Source: Defluviicoccus sp. (lineage in GTDB: Bacteria > Pseudomonadota > Alphaproteobacteria > MPNO01). Taken from it: a stretch of DNA of 64,000 nucleotides. The position numbers and the translations under genes are program-made. How positions within the stretch are numbered: position 1 is the first letter of the stretch; every line of letters starts with the position of its first letter. The DNA lies in the NCBI GenBank assembly GCA_028820505.1, contig JAPPIT010000043.1, positions 1 through 64,000 on the forward strand, written 5' to 3'. Under the pieces are notes generated by a model, which worked only from the letters and a program-made list of their open reading frames with translations, was not told where the DNA came from and made no database searches. Below are positions 16,142-25,045 of the stretch, piece after piece.

Positions 16142-19100
16142 TTGGTCGCCAGTCTGAGCGAGGTGGGTTCGGCGTCGGCGACGGTGGGGTATTTCGCGCG
16201 CGAGGGATATTACGCGCAGGGCGACCGGCGTTCGTACATGTCGAGCTTCTGGCACGGCAAGGGCGCACGGGCGCTGCGTCTGCCGAAGCACGTCTCCTCG
16301 AAGCCGTTCGCGAAGATCCTGGCGGGCTTCGTTCCGGGGACGGAGATCCGTCTCGGCCGCGCGCGGGACGGCGAGCACCAGCACCGTCCGGGACTCGACC
16401 TGACCCTGTCGGCGCCCAAGTCCGTCTCGCTTGAGGCGCTGCTCCATGGCGACCGGCGGGTGACGGGCGCCCACGACGCGGCGGTGCGGGCGACACTCGA
16501 CTGGGTCGAGGCGGAGCTGTTGCAGACGCGCGGCTACGATCCCGCGACGGGGCGGCGTCCCCGGGTGGCGGCGGACGGTCTGGTGGCGGCGACGTTCCGG
16601 CATCTCACCAGCCGGGACCAGGACCCGCAGCTCCACACCCACTGCATCCTCGCCAACATGACGCGGAACCGGGCCGGCGATTGGCGCAGCATGGAGCCCA
16701 CGCAGATCCGCCGCAGCGTGAAGCTGATCGGGGCGTACTACCGCCAGGAGCTGGCGCGCCGGCTGATGGATATGGGCTTCCGGATCGAGACGACGATGAT
16801 CGGGGGCGTTCCGGGCTTCGAGATCGCGGGCTATCCGCGGCCGCTGCTGGACGAGTTCTCGTCGCGGCGGCGCGAGATCCTGTCGTGGCTGGAGAAGCAC
16901 GGGCTCCCCTACAGCAAGGCGCTGACCCAGCAGGCGGCGCTGATCACGCGCGCGCGCAAGACGGAGCGCGGCCTCGACGAGCTCAAGGCGGAGTGGACCG
17001 CGCGGGCCGGGAAGCTCGGGGTCGCGCGCGACAAGGGTATCGCCAAGCCGGGAAGGGGAAGGAAGTCCTCGAAGAAACCCGTCCTGAAGGCGGGCCGGCC
17101 CTACGTGCGGACGGACGAGGAGCTGGCTCCCGACCCGCCCGGCCTCAGCGCGCGCGAGATCGTCTGGCGGGCGGTGGAGCATCTGGCGGAGCGCGCCTCG
17201 GTGTTCCGCGAGAGCGACGTGCGGGCGATGGCGCTGAGCCACGCGCCGGGGCGGTACGCACTGGCCGAGATCGACGCCGCGGTGACGGACCTGCTCGGCG
17301 ACGGCCACCTCGTCGAGGCAACCGTGCGGGGCGGGCGCGCGTTCGTGACCGGCGACGCGCTGCGCTCGGAGCGCGAGATCCTGTCCCGCATGCGGGAGGG
17401 CAAGGGCGCGGCCAGGGCGCTGGCTCCGGAGGCGCGCGTCTCGGAGCGTATGGAGCGGACCACCCTCACCGCCGGGCAGAAGGAGGCGGTGCGGACGATC
17501 GTTCTCTCCGAGGATCGCATCGTCGCGGTGCAGGGCGCGGCGGGGACGGGGAAGACGACGATGCTGCGCGAGGCGCTGGGGCTGATCGGCGAGCGGCCGG
17601 CGATCCTGCTCGCGCCCTCGGCGGCGGCGGCGCGGGTGCTGGCGGACGAGACCGGCGCCCGCGCGCGCACCCTGCAATGGTTCCTGACGCGCCATGGCGA
17701 CCTCGGCAGCGCGGAGAAGATGAAGAGCGCGCGGCGGGAACACGAGGGCGCGGTTCTGGTGCTGGACGAGTCCTCGATGGTGTCGACGGCGCAGATGGAG
17801 CTTCTGATGCGGATCGCCGAGCGGCTCCGCATCGCGCGGCTGGCGCTGGTGGGCGACCGCGGCCAGCTGCGCGCGGTGACGGCGGGGGAGCCGTTCCGGG
17901 CGCTTCAGGAGGCGGGGATCGCGACCGCCGAGATGGACGAGATCATGCGCCAGCGCGACCCGGCGCTGAAGCAGGCGGTGGAGCGGCTCCAGGCGGGCCG
18001 GCCCTCCGAAGCGCTGGCGGGGATGACCGACATCTGCGAGGTGCCGCAGGACGCGCTCGGGGCGACGGCGGCGCGGCTCTGGCTCGAGTTGGACCCGGAG
18101 AAGCGCTCGGGCACCGCGATCCTGGCGCCCACCCACTTCATCCGCGCGGAGATCCACCGCATCGTGCGCGACGGGCTCGCGAGCGAGGGCGTGCTCCACG
18201 GGCGCGAGCTGGAGATCGAGCGCTTCGTGAACCGGCATCTGACGGCATCGCAGCGGGCGGACGTGAGGAACCACGAGCCGGGCGACTACGTCATCTTCCA
18301 CTCCCGCGTGCCGCCGCTCCGGGTCCTGGAGGGCGAGGCCTGCCGCATCGAGCGCGTCGAGGGGGAATATGTCCATCTCTCCCACCCGTCCGGGCGGACG
18401 ATCCGCATCCGGCCGGGGGACAGCTGGGTGCGCTACCGCTTCGCGATCCACGAGACGGCGCGCATCCATATCCGGGCGGGCGACCGGATCCGCTGGACCG
18501 CCAACGACAAGGTGCGCGGGCTGGTCAACGGCGGCGAGGCAACGGTGAGGGAGATCGGCTCCCGCCGGGTGCGCTTCGACCTCGCCAACGGCGAGACGCT
18601 GACGCTGCGCCGGGACGATCCGCAGCTGCGCCATATCGACCATGCGTGGAGCTCGACGGTGCACGCCGCGCAGGGGATGACGCGGGACGCGGCGATCGCG
18701 GTGCTGGATACCGGGCACGGCGAGCTTGGCGGCCAGGCGGCGCTCTATGTGGAGGCGAGCCGGGCGCGCGACCGGTTCGTGCTGGTGACCGACAACCGGG
18801 AGACGCTGGCCGAGGCGCTGGAGGAGAACGACGGGGCCGGCATGACGGCGCGCGAGGCGGTGGGCGAGGACGACGACCCGCCGCCCACCGCGCCGCCGCC
18901 CGCGGCGGTGGGGATGATGCGGGAGTTCAGGGACGACTGGCGGGCGCTCGCGGCCACGGCCGAGGCGGAGAACCTTGAGCTCAACCGCATGGACGATTAC
19001 GCCCGGATCGTGACCGGGGTGGCGGCGCTCGCCGAGGGGATCGACCTGCCCGCCGATCTCGCCGCGTTCGCGGCCGAGGTGCGCGACCGCGACGCGGCGA

Positions 19101-21397
19101 TCGCCGCGCGGCGACGCGACGAGATCGCGTTCGTTCAGAAGGCGGACATGCACTGCCGCAACCGGCCCCTCCTCAACTGGGCCGCCGAGGAGCAGGGCAA
19201 GGCGGTGTCGGAGCTGCCCGAACACGCGGCATGGCGCGCCGAGGGCGAGGCGCTGGCGGAGACCGGACGCGCGTTGCGGGAAGAGCACGGGATCCCCCGC
19301 CTTCGCGGGGGCGGGCTCGGCCGCATTGCCGCCGCGCTCGGGCGCATCGTCGGGAGCTTCCGCTTCGACGAGGCGGAGCGGTTCCGCGATGCGGCGGCCG
19401 CCCACGAGGCGGAGGCCAGCGCGCTGGACGTCGACCCGCGCTACATGGCGGGGGCCGACGCGCTCGCCGAACGGGCGGCGTCGCTGGAAACCGGCGGCCT
19501 TCCCGACGATCTCCGCCGGACGGTCGAGGCATGGACCGCCGAACCGCCCGGTCGGGAGGTCGCGCGTCGAGATGTCGCGCAGCATCCCCGGCACGCGGAG
19601 GCGGGCCGCCGGATCGCGGGGTTCCTGCGCGACTGCCGCGATCATCTGGACCGCGCCGCCGGCAAGGGTCTCCCCATGGACGGCGCTTCCGAGGACGCGA
19701 CCCTCGACGGGTGGCTGGAGCGGGCGGAGACGCTGCGGGGCGACGGGCTCCGGATGCTGGGCGAGGCGGAGGGCGCGAGGCTCGACGACCCGGCCCGCAT
19801 CCGGCTCGCCGGGGCGGAGAACGAGCGCGGCCGGGTGCGCGATGCCGTCGACGGGCTGGCGGACGCGGCGCTGCGGCTCAGGACCGCCGCGTTCGCCGGC
19901 GCGCGTGAGGCGGTCGACATGCAGGCCGCGGCGGCCAGATGCGATCCGGCCGACCTGCCGGCGTGGGACGCGCTCCGGACCCTGGCGGAAGAGCTCCGCG
20001 ACGAGCCGGACCTCGCGCCCGAGGCGAAGGAGACCGTCGACGCGGCGCTCGCCCACGATCTGCGCGTCCGGGTCGAGACCGCCCCCGTCGCGGCCTTCCT
20101 CGAGGCGGCGGGCCGGCACATCCACGCGCGCGCCCGGATCGACGAAGGCGCACATGCACCCGGTATGTCCGAACCCGATCCTCTGTCCGCCTGGCGTGAG
20201 GCCTCGCGCGATCTGCGCGACACCGCCCGCAACCTGCTCGGAGAACCCACCCCGGATCGGAGTCCGGGGCAGGCCCCTGATCGAGGTCCGGGGCGGGCGG
20301 GCGACGTCGAAGAATCCCGCGCCGCCTCCCGGCTCGAAATAATGCCGAGCCTGCGGGAGCAGGTCGAGACAGCTCTCGACCGGCTGGAAGCGATCGATCT
20401 GCGCAACGAAATCGCGGCGTTCCAGGCGGCCGCGGCGTCGGTCGAGGAACGCGCCCGCGAGGAAAACACCCTGCCGCTCCATGCCGAGGGGTACGGACGC
20501 GTGACCGAAATGGCACAGGGGCTCATCGACCGCCAGGTTCTCCCCGACATGGCGCGCGATGAGGCGGGCGCGTGGCTCGACCGCGATCGCGACTGGCAGG
20601 CCCAGCTGGAGACGGCGCGTGACCTCGCCGGACAGGGCGCCGAGCCGGCCGGCCTCCGAGAGGCCGCGCGGCTGCCCGCGGTCGCCGCGGCGGTCCGCCG
20701 CGAGACCGACCGACTCGCCCAATTGCCGGTGCTGGAGCGCGGCATCGCCTGGACCGGCGACGCGCCGCTGATCGCCGGCGACCGCATCGCCTGGCAGATG
20801 AAGGACAGGGTCGTGGAGGCGGCGGTGGTCTCCCCCGGGGCGGCCAACGGCATGCGCGCGGACGACACGCTGGTGCTCAGGATCGCGGACCCGACGAAGG
20901 GGCAGGCGCCCGCCCAGGGCCAGTTGTTCAAGGTGAGCGCGCAGACCCTCCTCGACGGCGGCTGCATCCGCGCCCCCTGGCAGGACGCGGCGCTGCGGGC
21001 GCTGGAACTCGCCCGGCAGCGATCCGTGCCCGACGGCGCCTGCCGCATGCCCTGCCGAGAGCCGGTCCCCGGCGACCGCATCGTCTGGACCGAGGCCGCC
21101 GGCCAGCAAGGCGGCGTGCGTACGATCGAGGCCAGGGTCGAGGCCCACACCGAAACCGATAACGGCCGTATGCTCGATCTCAGGGTCATCCGCGCGGCCG
21201 GCCCCAACGCGCCGGAGCCCGGCAGCGTCATCCAACGCACCGCCGAGGCGGTCACCGCGCGCGGCTGCCACCGCGCCCCGTGGCGGGACGAGGCCCGTCG
21301 CGAACGGATGCTGGATCCGCCGAGGCAGGAGCAGGAACAATCCCGGGAGCAGGACCGGAGCCAGGAGCGCTCCAGAGGCCGGGGGATGAGCATGTGA
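16142..21397 (+). CDS. MobF-family relaxase-helicase (TrwC/TraI type)
   Basis: A 1751-residue conjugative relaxase starting at TTG, 2 bp after the upstream stop. The N-terminal TrwC domain has tyrosines in GYFAREGYYAQGD for nicking and the metal-binding His motif HTHCILAN near residue 165. A RecD/Pif1-type helicase follows, with Walker A GAAGTGKTT near residue 464, VLDESSM near 540, and VHAAQGMT and EASRARDRF near 840-870. The last ~850 residues are Glu/Arg/Ala-rich with no recognised domain, and the tail is Gln/Glu/Arg-rich. It would nick the transfer origin, stay covalently bound to the 5' end and unwind the strand. No coupling protein or type IV secretion genes lie nearby, suggesting a mobilizable or decayed element. 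Confidence 0.88.
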   Translation: MVASLSEVGSASATVGYFAREGYYAQGDRRSYMSSFWHGKGARALRLPKHVSSKPFAKILAGFVPGTEIRLGRARDGEHQHRPGLDLTLSAPKSVSLEALLHGDRRVTGAHDAAVRATLDWVEAELLQTRGYDPATGRRPRVAADGLVAATFRHLTSRDQDPQLHTHCILANMTRNRAGDWRSMEPTQIRRSVKLIGAYYRQELARRLMDMGFRIETTMIGGVPGFEIAGYPRPLLDEFSSRRREILSWLEKHGLPYSKALTQQAALITRARKTERGLDELKAEWTARAGKLGVARDKGIAKPGRGRKSSKKPVLKAGRPYVRTDEELAPDPPGLSAREIVWRAVEHLAERASVFRESDVRAMALSHAPGRYALAEIDAAVTDLLGDGHLVEATVRGGRAFVTGDALRSEREILSRMREGKGAARALAPEARVSERMERTTLTAGQKEAVRTIVLSEDRIVAVQGAAGTGKTTMLREALGLIGERPAILLAPSAAAARVLADETGARARTLQWFLTRHGDLGSAEKMKSARREHEGAVLVLDESSMVSTAQMELLMRIAERLRIARLALVGDRGQLRAVTAGEPFRALQEAGIATAEMDEIMRQRDPALKQAVERLQAGRPSEALAGMTDICEVPQDALGATAARLWLELDPEKRSGTAILAPTHFIRAEIHRIVRDGLASEGVLHGRELEIERFVNRHLTASQRADVRNHEPGDYVIFHSRVPPLRVLEGEACRIERVEGEYVHLSHPSGRTIRIRPGDSWVRYRFAIHETARIHIRAGDRIRWTANDKVRGLVNGGEATVREIGSRRVRFDLANGETLTLRRDDPQLRHIDHAWSSTVHAAQGMTRDAAIAVLDTGHGELGGQAALYVEASRARDRFVLVTDNRETLAEALEENDGAGMTAREAVGEDDDPPPTAPPPAAVGMMREFRDDWRALAATAEAENLELNRMDDYARIVTGVAALAEGIDLPADLAAFAAEVRDRDAAIAARRRDEIAFVQKADMHCRNRPLLNWAAEEQGKAVSELPEHAAWRAEGEALAETGRALREEHGIPRLRGGGLGRIAAALGRIVGSFRFDEAERFRDAAAAHEAEASALDVDPRYMAGADALAERAASLETGGLPDDLRRTVEAWTAEPPGREVARRDVAQHPRHAEAGRRIAGFLRDCRDHLDRAAGKGLPMDGASEDATLDGWLERAETLRGDGLRMLGEAEGARLDDPARIRLAGAENERGRVRDAVDGLADAALRLRTAAFAGAREAVDMQAAAARCDPADLPAWDALRTLAEELRDEPDLAPEAKETVDAALAHDLRVRVETAPVAAFLEAAGRHIHARARIDEGAHAPGMSEPDPLSAWREASRDLRDTARNLLGEPTPDRSPGQAPDRGPGRAGDVEESRAASRLEIMPSLREQVETALDRLEAIDLRNEIAAFQAAAASVEERAREENTLPLHAEGYGRVTEMAQGLIDRQVLPDMARDEAGAWLDRDRDWQAQLETARDLAGQGAEPAGLREAARLPAVAAAVRRETDRLAQLPVLERGIAWTGDAPLIAGDRIAWQMKDRVVEAAVVSPGAANGMRADDTLVLRIADPTKGQAPAQGQLFKVSAQTLLDGGCIRAPWQDAALRALELARQRSVPDGACRMPCREPVPGDRIVWTEAAGQQGGVRTIEARVEAHTETDNGRMLDLRVIRAAGPNAPEPGSVIQRTAEAVTARGCHRAPWRDEARRERMLDPPRQEQEQSREQDRSQERSRGRGMSM

Positions 21398-21438
21398 CGG
21401 ATCGCCGGCGGCGCCCGATCGCGCGACGCGCAGGCCGG

Positions 21439-21882
21439 TCATTCCGCCGGCGGGCCGCGCTCCATCCACGCCCGGAACTGGCGTTCGACCTCCGGCCCGT
21501 GCTCGGGGCCGAACGCATCCGCCAACAGCGGTCCGATCTCATGCTCTCGGTCTTGGCGGACCATGTCGCGCAGCGTGGCCGCGAGCACCAGCTCGACCGC
21601 CTGGCGCAGCCGCGCGATCGCGCCCGCGCCATGGCCCGCCTCGGCCAGCATGCTCTCGGCCAGCAGGTCCACCCGCCGCACAACCCGGCGCCGCTCCGCG
21701 CCGCTCAGCGGCCGCGCCTCCGGCTCCTCCGCCCGGGGCTCCGCCGTCAGCCCGGCGGATACGATGTGGTCGTTGATCGAAACCCCGCGCCGCGCCGCGA
21801 TCTCGCGGATCCGCTCCCAGTCCGACTCCCGGCACGAGATCGAGAACCGCGCCCGCGGGATATTGCCCCGCTTCGCCATCAC
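21439..21882 (-). CDS. Mobilization-associated RHH-like protein 3
   Basis: A 147-residue protein. Residues 10-50 contain RFSISCRESDWERIREIA followed by a GVSINDHIV segment, the beta-strand/helix/helix pattern of ribbon-helix-helix proteins such as MobC/TraY-like relaxosome factors. The rest is charged and helical. It is the third of three tandem minus-strand genes, each with the same core, and its ATG overlaps the stop of the second gene by 4 bp. It converges on the relaxase gene. It probably binds the transfer origin and/or represses the operon; this is inferred from fold-like pattern and context. Confidence 0.6.
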   Translation of the reverse strand: MMAKRGNIPRARFSISCRESDWERIREIAARRGVSINDHIVSAGLTAEPRAEEPEARPLSGAERRRVVRRVDLLAESMLAEAGHGAGAIARLRQAVELVLAATLRDMVRQDREHEIGPLLADAFGPEHGPEVERQFRAWMERGPPAE

Positions 21883-22187
21883 CCATCCAGTCCGCGGTCG
21901 CCGAGCGCGCGCTCAATGAAGGCGAGCGCCCCGAACACCGACACGTCGGAGCCCGGCAGCCGCTCGAACAGCATCCGACGAAGCCGGTCCAGCTCCGCCA
22001 CCCGGTCGAACAGAAGCCGCTCCTCCGCGTCCGTCAGCGCCAGCCGGGGCTCATCCGCGCCGGCATCCTCGACGTTCAGCGCGCACGCCACCAGGAAGGC
22101 CGAAACCGACATCCCGTGCCCGGCCGCGCGCTCCCTGATCCGGGCCCGCTCCAGCGGGGTGCAGCGCAGCGCGCATTTGAGCCCCAT
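21879..22187 (-). CDS. Mobilization-associated RHH-like protein 2
   Basis: A 102-residue protein with the core CALRCTPLERARIRERA and GMSVSAFLV near the N-terminus, the same strand-helix-helix plan as its two neighbours. A helical C-terminal half follows. The start is an ATG 4 bp downstream of the previous gene's stop, and its own stop overlaps the following start. A dimeric DNA-binding accessory of the relaxosome is the best guess; no specific family is claimed. Confidence 0.6.
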   Translation of the reverse strand: MGLKCALRCTPLERARIRERAAGHGMSVSAFLVACALNVEDAGADEPRLALTDAEERLLFDRVAELDRLRRMLFERLPGSDVSVFGALAFIERALGDRGLDG

Positions 22188-22191
22188 CGGC

Positions 22192-22575
22192 TCAGCGCCC
22201 CGCCACCGGGCCGCCCTCGGGATCGGCGCCCGCCGATACCGCCCGCCAGCGCTCCGCCGCGCCCGGATCGGTCAGCCGGTCGAGCTCGCCCTCGCGCTCG
22301 AGCCACGCATCGACGGCATCGCCCATCGCCGCCCAGCGCTCGCCGAGCCCCATGTCCGCCATGCGCGCCTCCTCCAGCTTCGCCAGCAGCAGCAGCTCGC
22401 GCACCGCGCGGCGAAGCGCCGCGGGCGGCACCGCGTCCGCGCCCGTCGCCCGGTGCACGATGAAGCGCGACAGGTCCATGCCGGCCTCGGCCGCGAGCTC
22501 CCTGATGCGCGCCCACTCGCTGGCGGTGGCCATCACCGCGTGCTGGGTGCGGCGCTCCGCCCCAGCCCGGCTCAC
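22192..22575 (-). CDS. Mobilization-associated RHH-like protein 1
   Basis: A 127-residue protein with the shared core, TQHAVMATASEWARIRELA then AGMDLSRFIV. I chose the GTG at 22575 because homology to the two paralogues starts just after it; a later ATG at 22533 is possible. Further upstream extension would run into the G-poor tract, which does not look coding. It is the first gene of the three-gene operon, transcribed from the skewed region that may hold its promoter and the transfer origin. Confidence 0.55.
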   Translation of the reverse strand: MSRAGAERRTQHAVMATASEWARIRELAAEAGMDLSRFIVHRATGADAVPPAALRRAVRELLLLAKLEEARMADMGLGERWAAMGDAVDAWLEREGELDRLTDPGAAERWRAVSAGADPEGGPVAGR

Positions 22576-22939
22576 GGCGCGGCCTGTATCGGGATTGTGT
22601 ACCCCGGAGAGGGCACGAACATATCCGAAACCCCTACAGCGATCCTTATAAAGGGAAACCCTTCCCCTTCCCAGGTAGGTCGCGCCAAGGAACCCACGCA
22701 ACCCCCAGAACCCTTCATCCTTCCCCTCCTCCCCCAATCACACGACATCCCAAACACCCACGACATACCCAATCACTTCCCACAACGCAACCAGAACCCC
22801 CAACCCTCCCAGAAGTATGACCACCCAAAGAACAACAAACCCCTCGACAATCCTCCTAACCTCAAGTAATATAACAACGAAATGGAGAGAGAACGACCCT
22901 CAACTCAAACGACCCACCAACCCGCAACGTTCAGTAATC
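22576..22939. other. G-depleted, C/A-rich strand-skewed tract, candidate origin/leading region
   Basis: From about 22640 to 22939 the plus strand is almost pyrimidine-plus-A: a hand count of 22681-22920 gives about 24 G in 240 bases, while one line counted for C gave 29 of 60. Flanking DNA has no such skew. There is no credible gene. Upstream of the mobilization operon, and next to a broken chromosomal gene, such a tract could be a transfer or replication origin, a single-stranded entry region, or the operon's promoter zone. No exact inverted repeat or nic-like site was recognised by eye. Confidence 0.5.
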
Positions 22940-23116
22940 CTACACCCTGGAATTGGTCTCCATCTGCGAGCGCAGGAGTTCGCTGACCACCTTGTGCTCG
23001 CCCGCCCGTTCGCTGGCCTGGGCCAGGATCCGTTCGTCGGGATCGGGGACGACTTCACGCGATCCCGGATCGACGACCATCAGTTCTTCTTCGATGCCCA
23101 AGGTAATGTCGGTCAT
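22940..23116 (-). pseudogene. Carboxylate-amine ligase (YbdK/GCS2 family), N-terminal fragment
   Basis: The minus strand from an ATG at 23116 encodes 58 residues. It begins MTDITLGIEEELMVVDPGSR and ends HKVVSELLRSQMETNSRV before a stop at 22940. This is the characteristic N-terminus of the YbdK glutamate-cysteine-ligase-like family (GIEEE and LxxQxETN motifs), whose members are about 370 residues long. The remaining four fifths are missing: the frame ends where the G-poor tract begins. The missing part was not found at the left end of the element. It is therefore a gene cut by insertion or deletion at the boundary of the mobile segment. Confidence 0.8.
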
Positions 23117-23197
23117 CGCGTTGTCCGCACCTTCCCAATGGGCCGCGCCGCGCCGCGACAGTTTACCCGATACGCGCGGGGGCTGAACCGCCTCGCG

Positions 23198-23839
23198 CTA
23201 CTCGCGGCGGAGCGTGAGATCGCCGTACCAGGCCCGGGCCCTGCGCCTGCTGTTGTCGGAATCGGTCATGATCGCGACCCCTTCGAGCCGGTCGACCTTG
23301 CGCCCGAAGAGGCGGAGGAAATCGGCCCGTACGTCCCTCCTGTGGCTCCGCCACGTGCCGGCCGCCCCGTTCCCCGAATCGAGGGCGAACATCATCACCC
23401 GCGAGGTGAACGGGTTGGGCCAGAATTCGCCGACCCTGGCTTGCCCCGCCCACACATAGCTGATGCCCAGAGGCAATCCGAAAATTCCCTCGCCGGGCGC
23501 CACCACATAGACCCGGGCGGCGAAGTCGTCGCCGTCCTTGGTCCTTTCGTCGGTCACGCCGGTCGGCTTCTCGACCCGCCAGCTCCATTCGAGAACGGGC
23601 GTCTCGGAAAGGTCGATCTCGCGTTCCAGATAAAGGCTGGACGCCGAGGAATCGCTGTCGGCCTCAAGCACCTTGCGACCGTCGAGCTCGACGATGCGGT
23701 AGCGGGTCTCGCCCTCGAACTCGCGCACCTGCCAACCGCCGATGTCGCCGGCGGAGAACCGGCCCAGTACGAGCGGGTCGGCCACCGCCGGCAGCGAAAT
23801 CAGGACCGCCGCAAGAACGATGGAAACACAACGCTTCAC
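23198..23839 (-). CDS. DUF3047 secreted protein
   Basis: A 213-residue protein with an N-terminal signal peptide (residues 1-20, VLAAVLISLPAVADP). The rest has a beta-sandwich-like pattern with alternating aromatic residues: FSAGDIGGWQVREFEGE, EWSWRVEK, DDFAARVYV, and a final MTDSDNSRRRARAWYGD. This matches DUF3047, proteins of unknown function predicted in the periplasm. A GTG at 23839 overlaps the stop of the preceding gene, so it is in an operon with the MetE-like gene. No function is assigned. Confidence 0.75.
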   Translation of the reverse strand: MKRCVSIVLAAVLISLPAVADPLVLGRFSAGDIGGWQVREFEGETRYRIVELDGRKVLEADSDSSASSLYLEREIDLSETPVLEWSWRVEKPTGVTDERTKDGDDFAARVYVVAPGEGIFGLPLGISYVWAGQARVGEFWPNPFTSRVMMFALDSGNGAAGTWRSHRRDVRADFLRLFGRKVDRLEGVAIMTDSDNSRRRARAWYGDLTLRRE

Positions 23840-24894
23840 GTGGCTCGAACGCCCGCTATCTCGGCGTGGATGTCGAGCAGCGGGCCGACCGTTTCCGCCG
23901 GCCGGCGGCCGAAGCCGCATTCGGTCGCGATACCGTATCCGCCGACGTATTTGCCGGCCGTCGCCATCCGCCGGCGGGTCCCCTCGACGCCGTCGGTATC
24001 GTGGACGAGGCCGAGAAAGAGCTTCGTATCGGGCTTCAAGGCGAGGTCGCGCAGCGGCTCGAAATAGGCGTGGTCGTCCCGTTCGACGGGCACCGGCATG
24101 TGGATCCAGTCGATCGAACGCGCGACACCGGCAGAAAGCCGGTTGGCCAGATCCACCATGGGCCCCATATCGCGCGGCTCGACAAAGTGCCGGCCGCCGA
24201 ACGAGCCGTAGCAGAAGTGGTAGCCCATCTCGATGCGGGCCGGGATCGCGTCGCCGCATTCGATCAGGCGCTCCGCGATGCCGTCCCAATGGAACGGAAA
24301 ATAGCTTTGTCGCGCGCCGTCGAATGCCTGCATGTCGTGCGCGTTGTCCCACTGCCAGGCGATCCGGTCGTGCGGGAGAGCGGCGGCGACCTCCTCGATC
24401 TCCCGCATCATACGCGCGATGTATGACGGCTCCACCCGTATCCGGTCGCGCGGCGCGATCGCCGAGTTCAGGACGTTGAACGGGCTCGGCACCGCGATCA
24501 GGAACCGGGCGTCGGGGGTTATTCTCCCCGAGTCCTGCAGGCTTTCGAAGGTCGCGAAGCTTTCGATGGCGCATCGGGCGTACCCGAGCGGCCGCATTTC
24601 CAGCGCGTCGGGCGAAACGCCCTCCCTGACCCGCCACCACGTCGTGTGCGCGATGCTCTTGCCGCCGAGAACCGCGGTGGCGTTCCGGTAGTCGCCTTCG
24701 GACGCGATGGGTTCGAGCTGGGGATGGTCCCTGAACACATGATCCTGCCAGCGAATCCAGGTCAGGCGTTCGCCGGTCTCCCCGTCGGGGATGCGCTTCA
24801 CCGCACCGCCGAGCTTCTCCGAAACGGTCACGAAAACCGATTCGGCGTCCGCCAGGGGAATACTGCCGCAGAGGTGAATCTCATGCTCGCTCAA
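23836..24894 (-). CDS. MetE-like (UROD/MetE superfamily) protein
   Basis: A 352-residue TIM-barrel-like protein. It shows HLCGSIPLADAE near the start, RIPDGETGERLTW, WQWDNAHDMQAF, HFCYGSFGGRH and the C-terminal KLFLGLVHDTDGVEGT, features shared with cobalamin-independent methionine synthase C-terminal domains and uroporphyrinogen-decarboxylase-like enzymes. It is half the size of MetE, so it is not a standard methionine synthase. A demethylase or methyltransferase for a small substrate is plausible. A TTG at 24894 after GGGGGATT is the likely start; an ATG at 25002 would run into the divergent sulfatase promoter. It overlaps the DUF3047 gene by 4 bp and is divergent from the sulfatase. Confidence 0.65.
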   Translation of the reverse strand: MSEHEIHLCGSIPLADAESVFVTVSEKLGGAVKRIPDGETGERLTWIRWQDHVFRDHPQLEPIASEGDYRNATAVLGGKSIAHTTWWRVREGVSPDALEMRPLGYARCAIESFATFESLQDSGRITPDARFLIAVPSPFNVLNSAIAPRDRIRVEPSYIARMMREIEEVAAALPHDRIAWQWDNAHDMQAFDGARQSYFPFHWDGIAERLIECGDAIPARIEMGYHFCYGSFGGRHFVEPRDMGPMVDLANRLSAGVARSIDWIHMPVPVERDDHAYFEPLRDLALKPDTKLFLGLVHDTDGVEGTRRRMATAGKYVGGYGIATECGFGRRPAETVGPLLDIHAEIAGVRAT

Positions 24895-25045
24895 GACAGG
24901 AATCCCCCGTTTGTCCCGGTGGGTTCGATCTTGAGGGAAAGTGGGATGTCGGACAACCGGCGGAAGGCGCTGTATCCTTCCGTTGTTTGGTTGCTTCGGC
25001 AACTATTTTGCAGCAACCTGTACTCTTTCGCATAGGAACAGCGTC

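Noticed and set aside
16091-21469. A 1792-codon minus-strand open frame opposite the relaxase
   Set aside because: The plus strand carries all conserved relaxase and helicase motifs; the antisense frame has Arg/Gly/Ala-rich low-complexity sequence with no motif.
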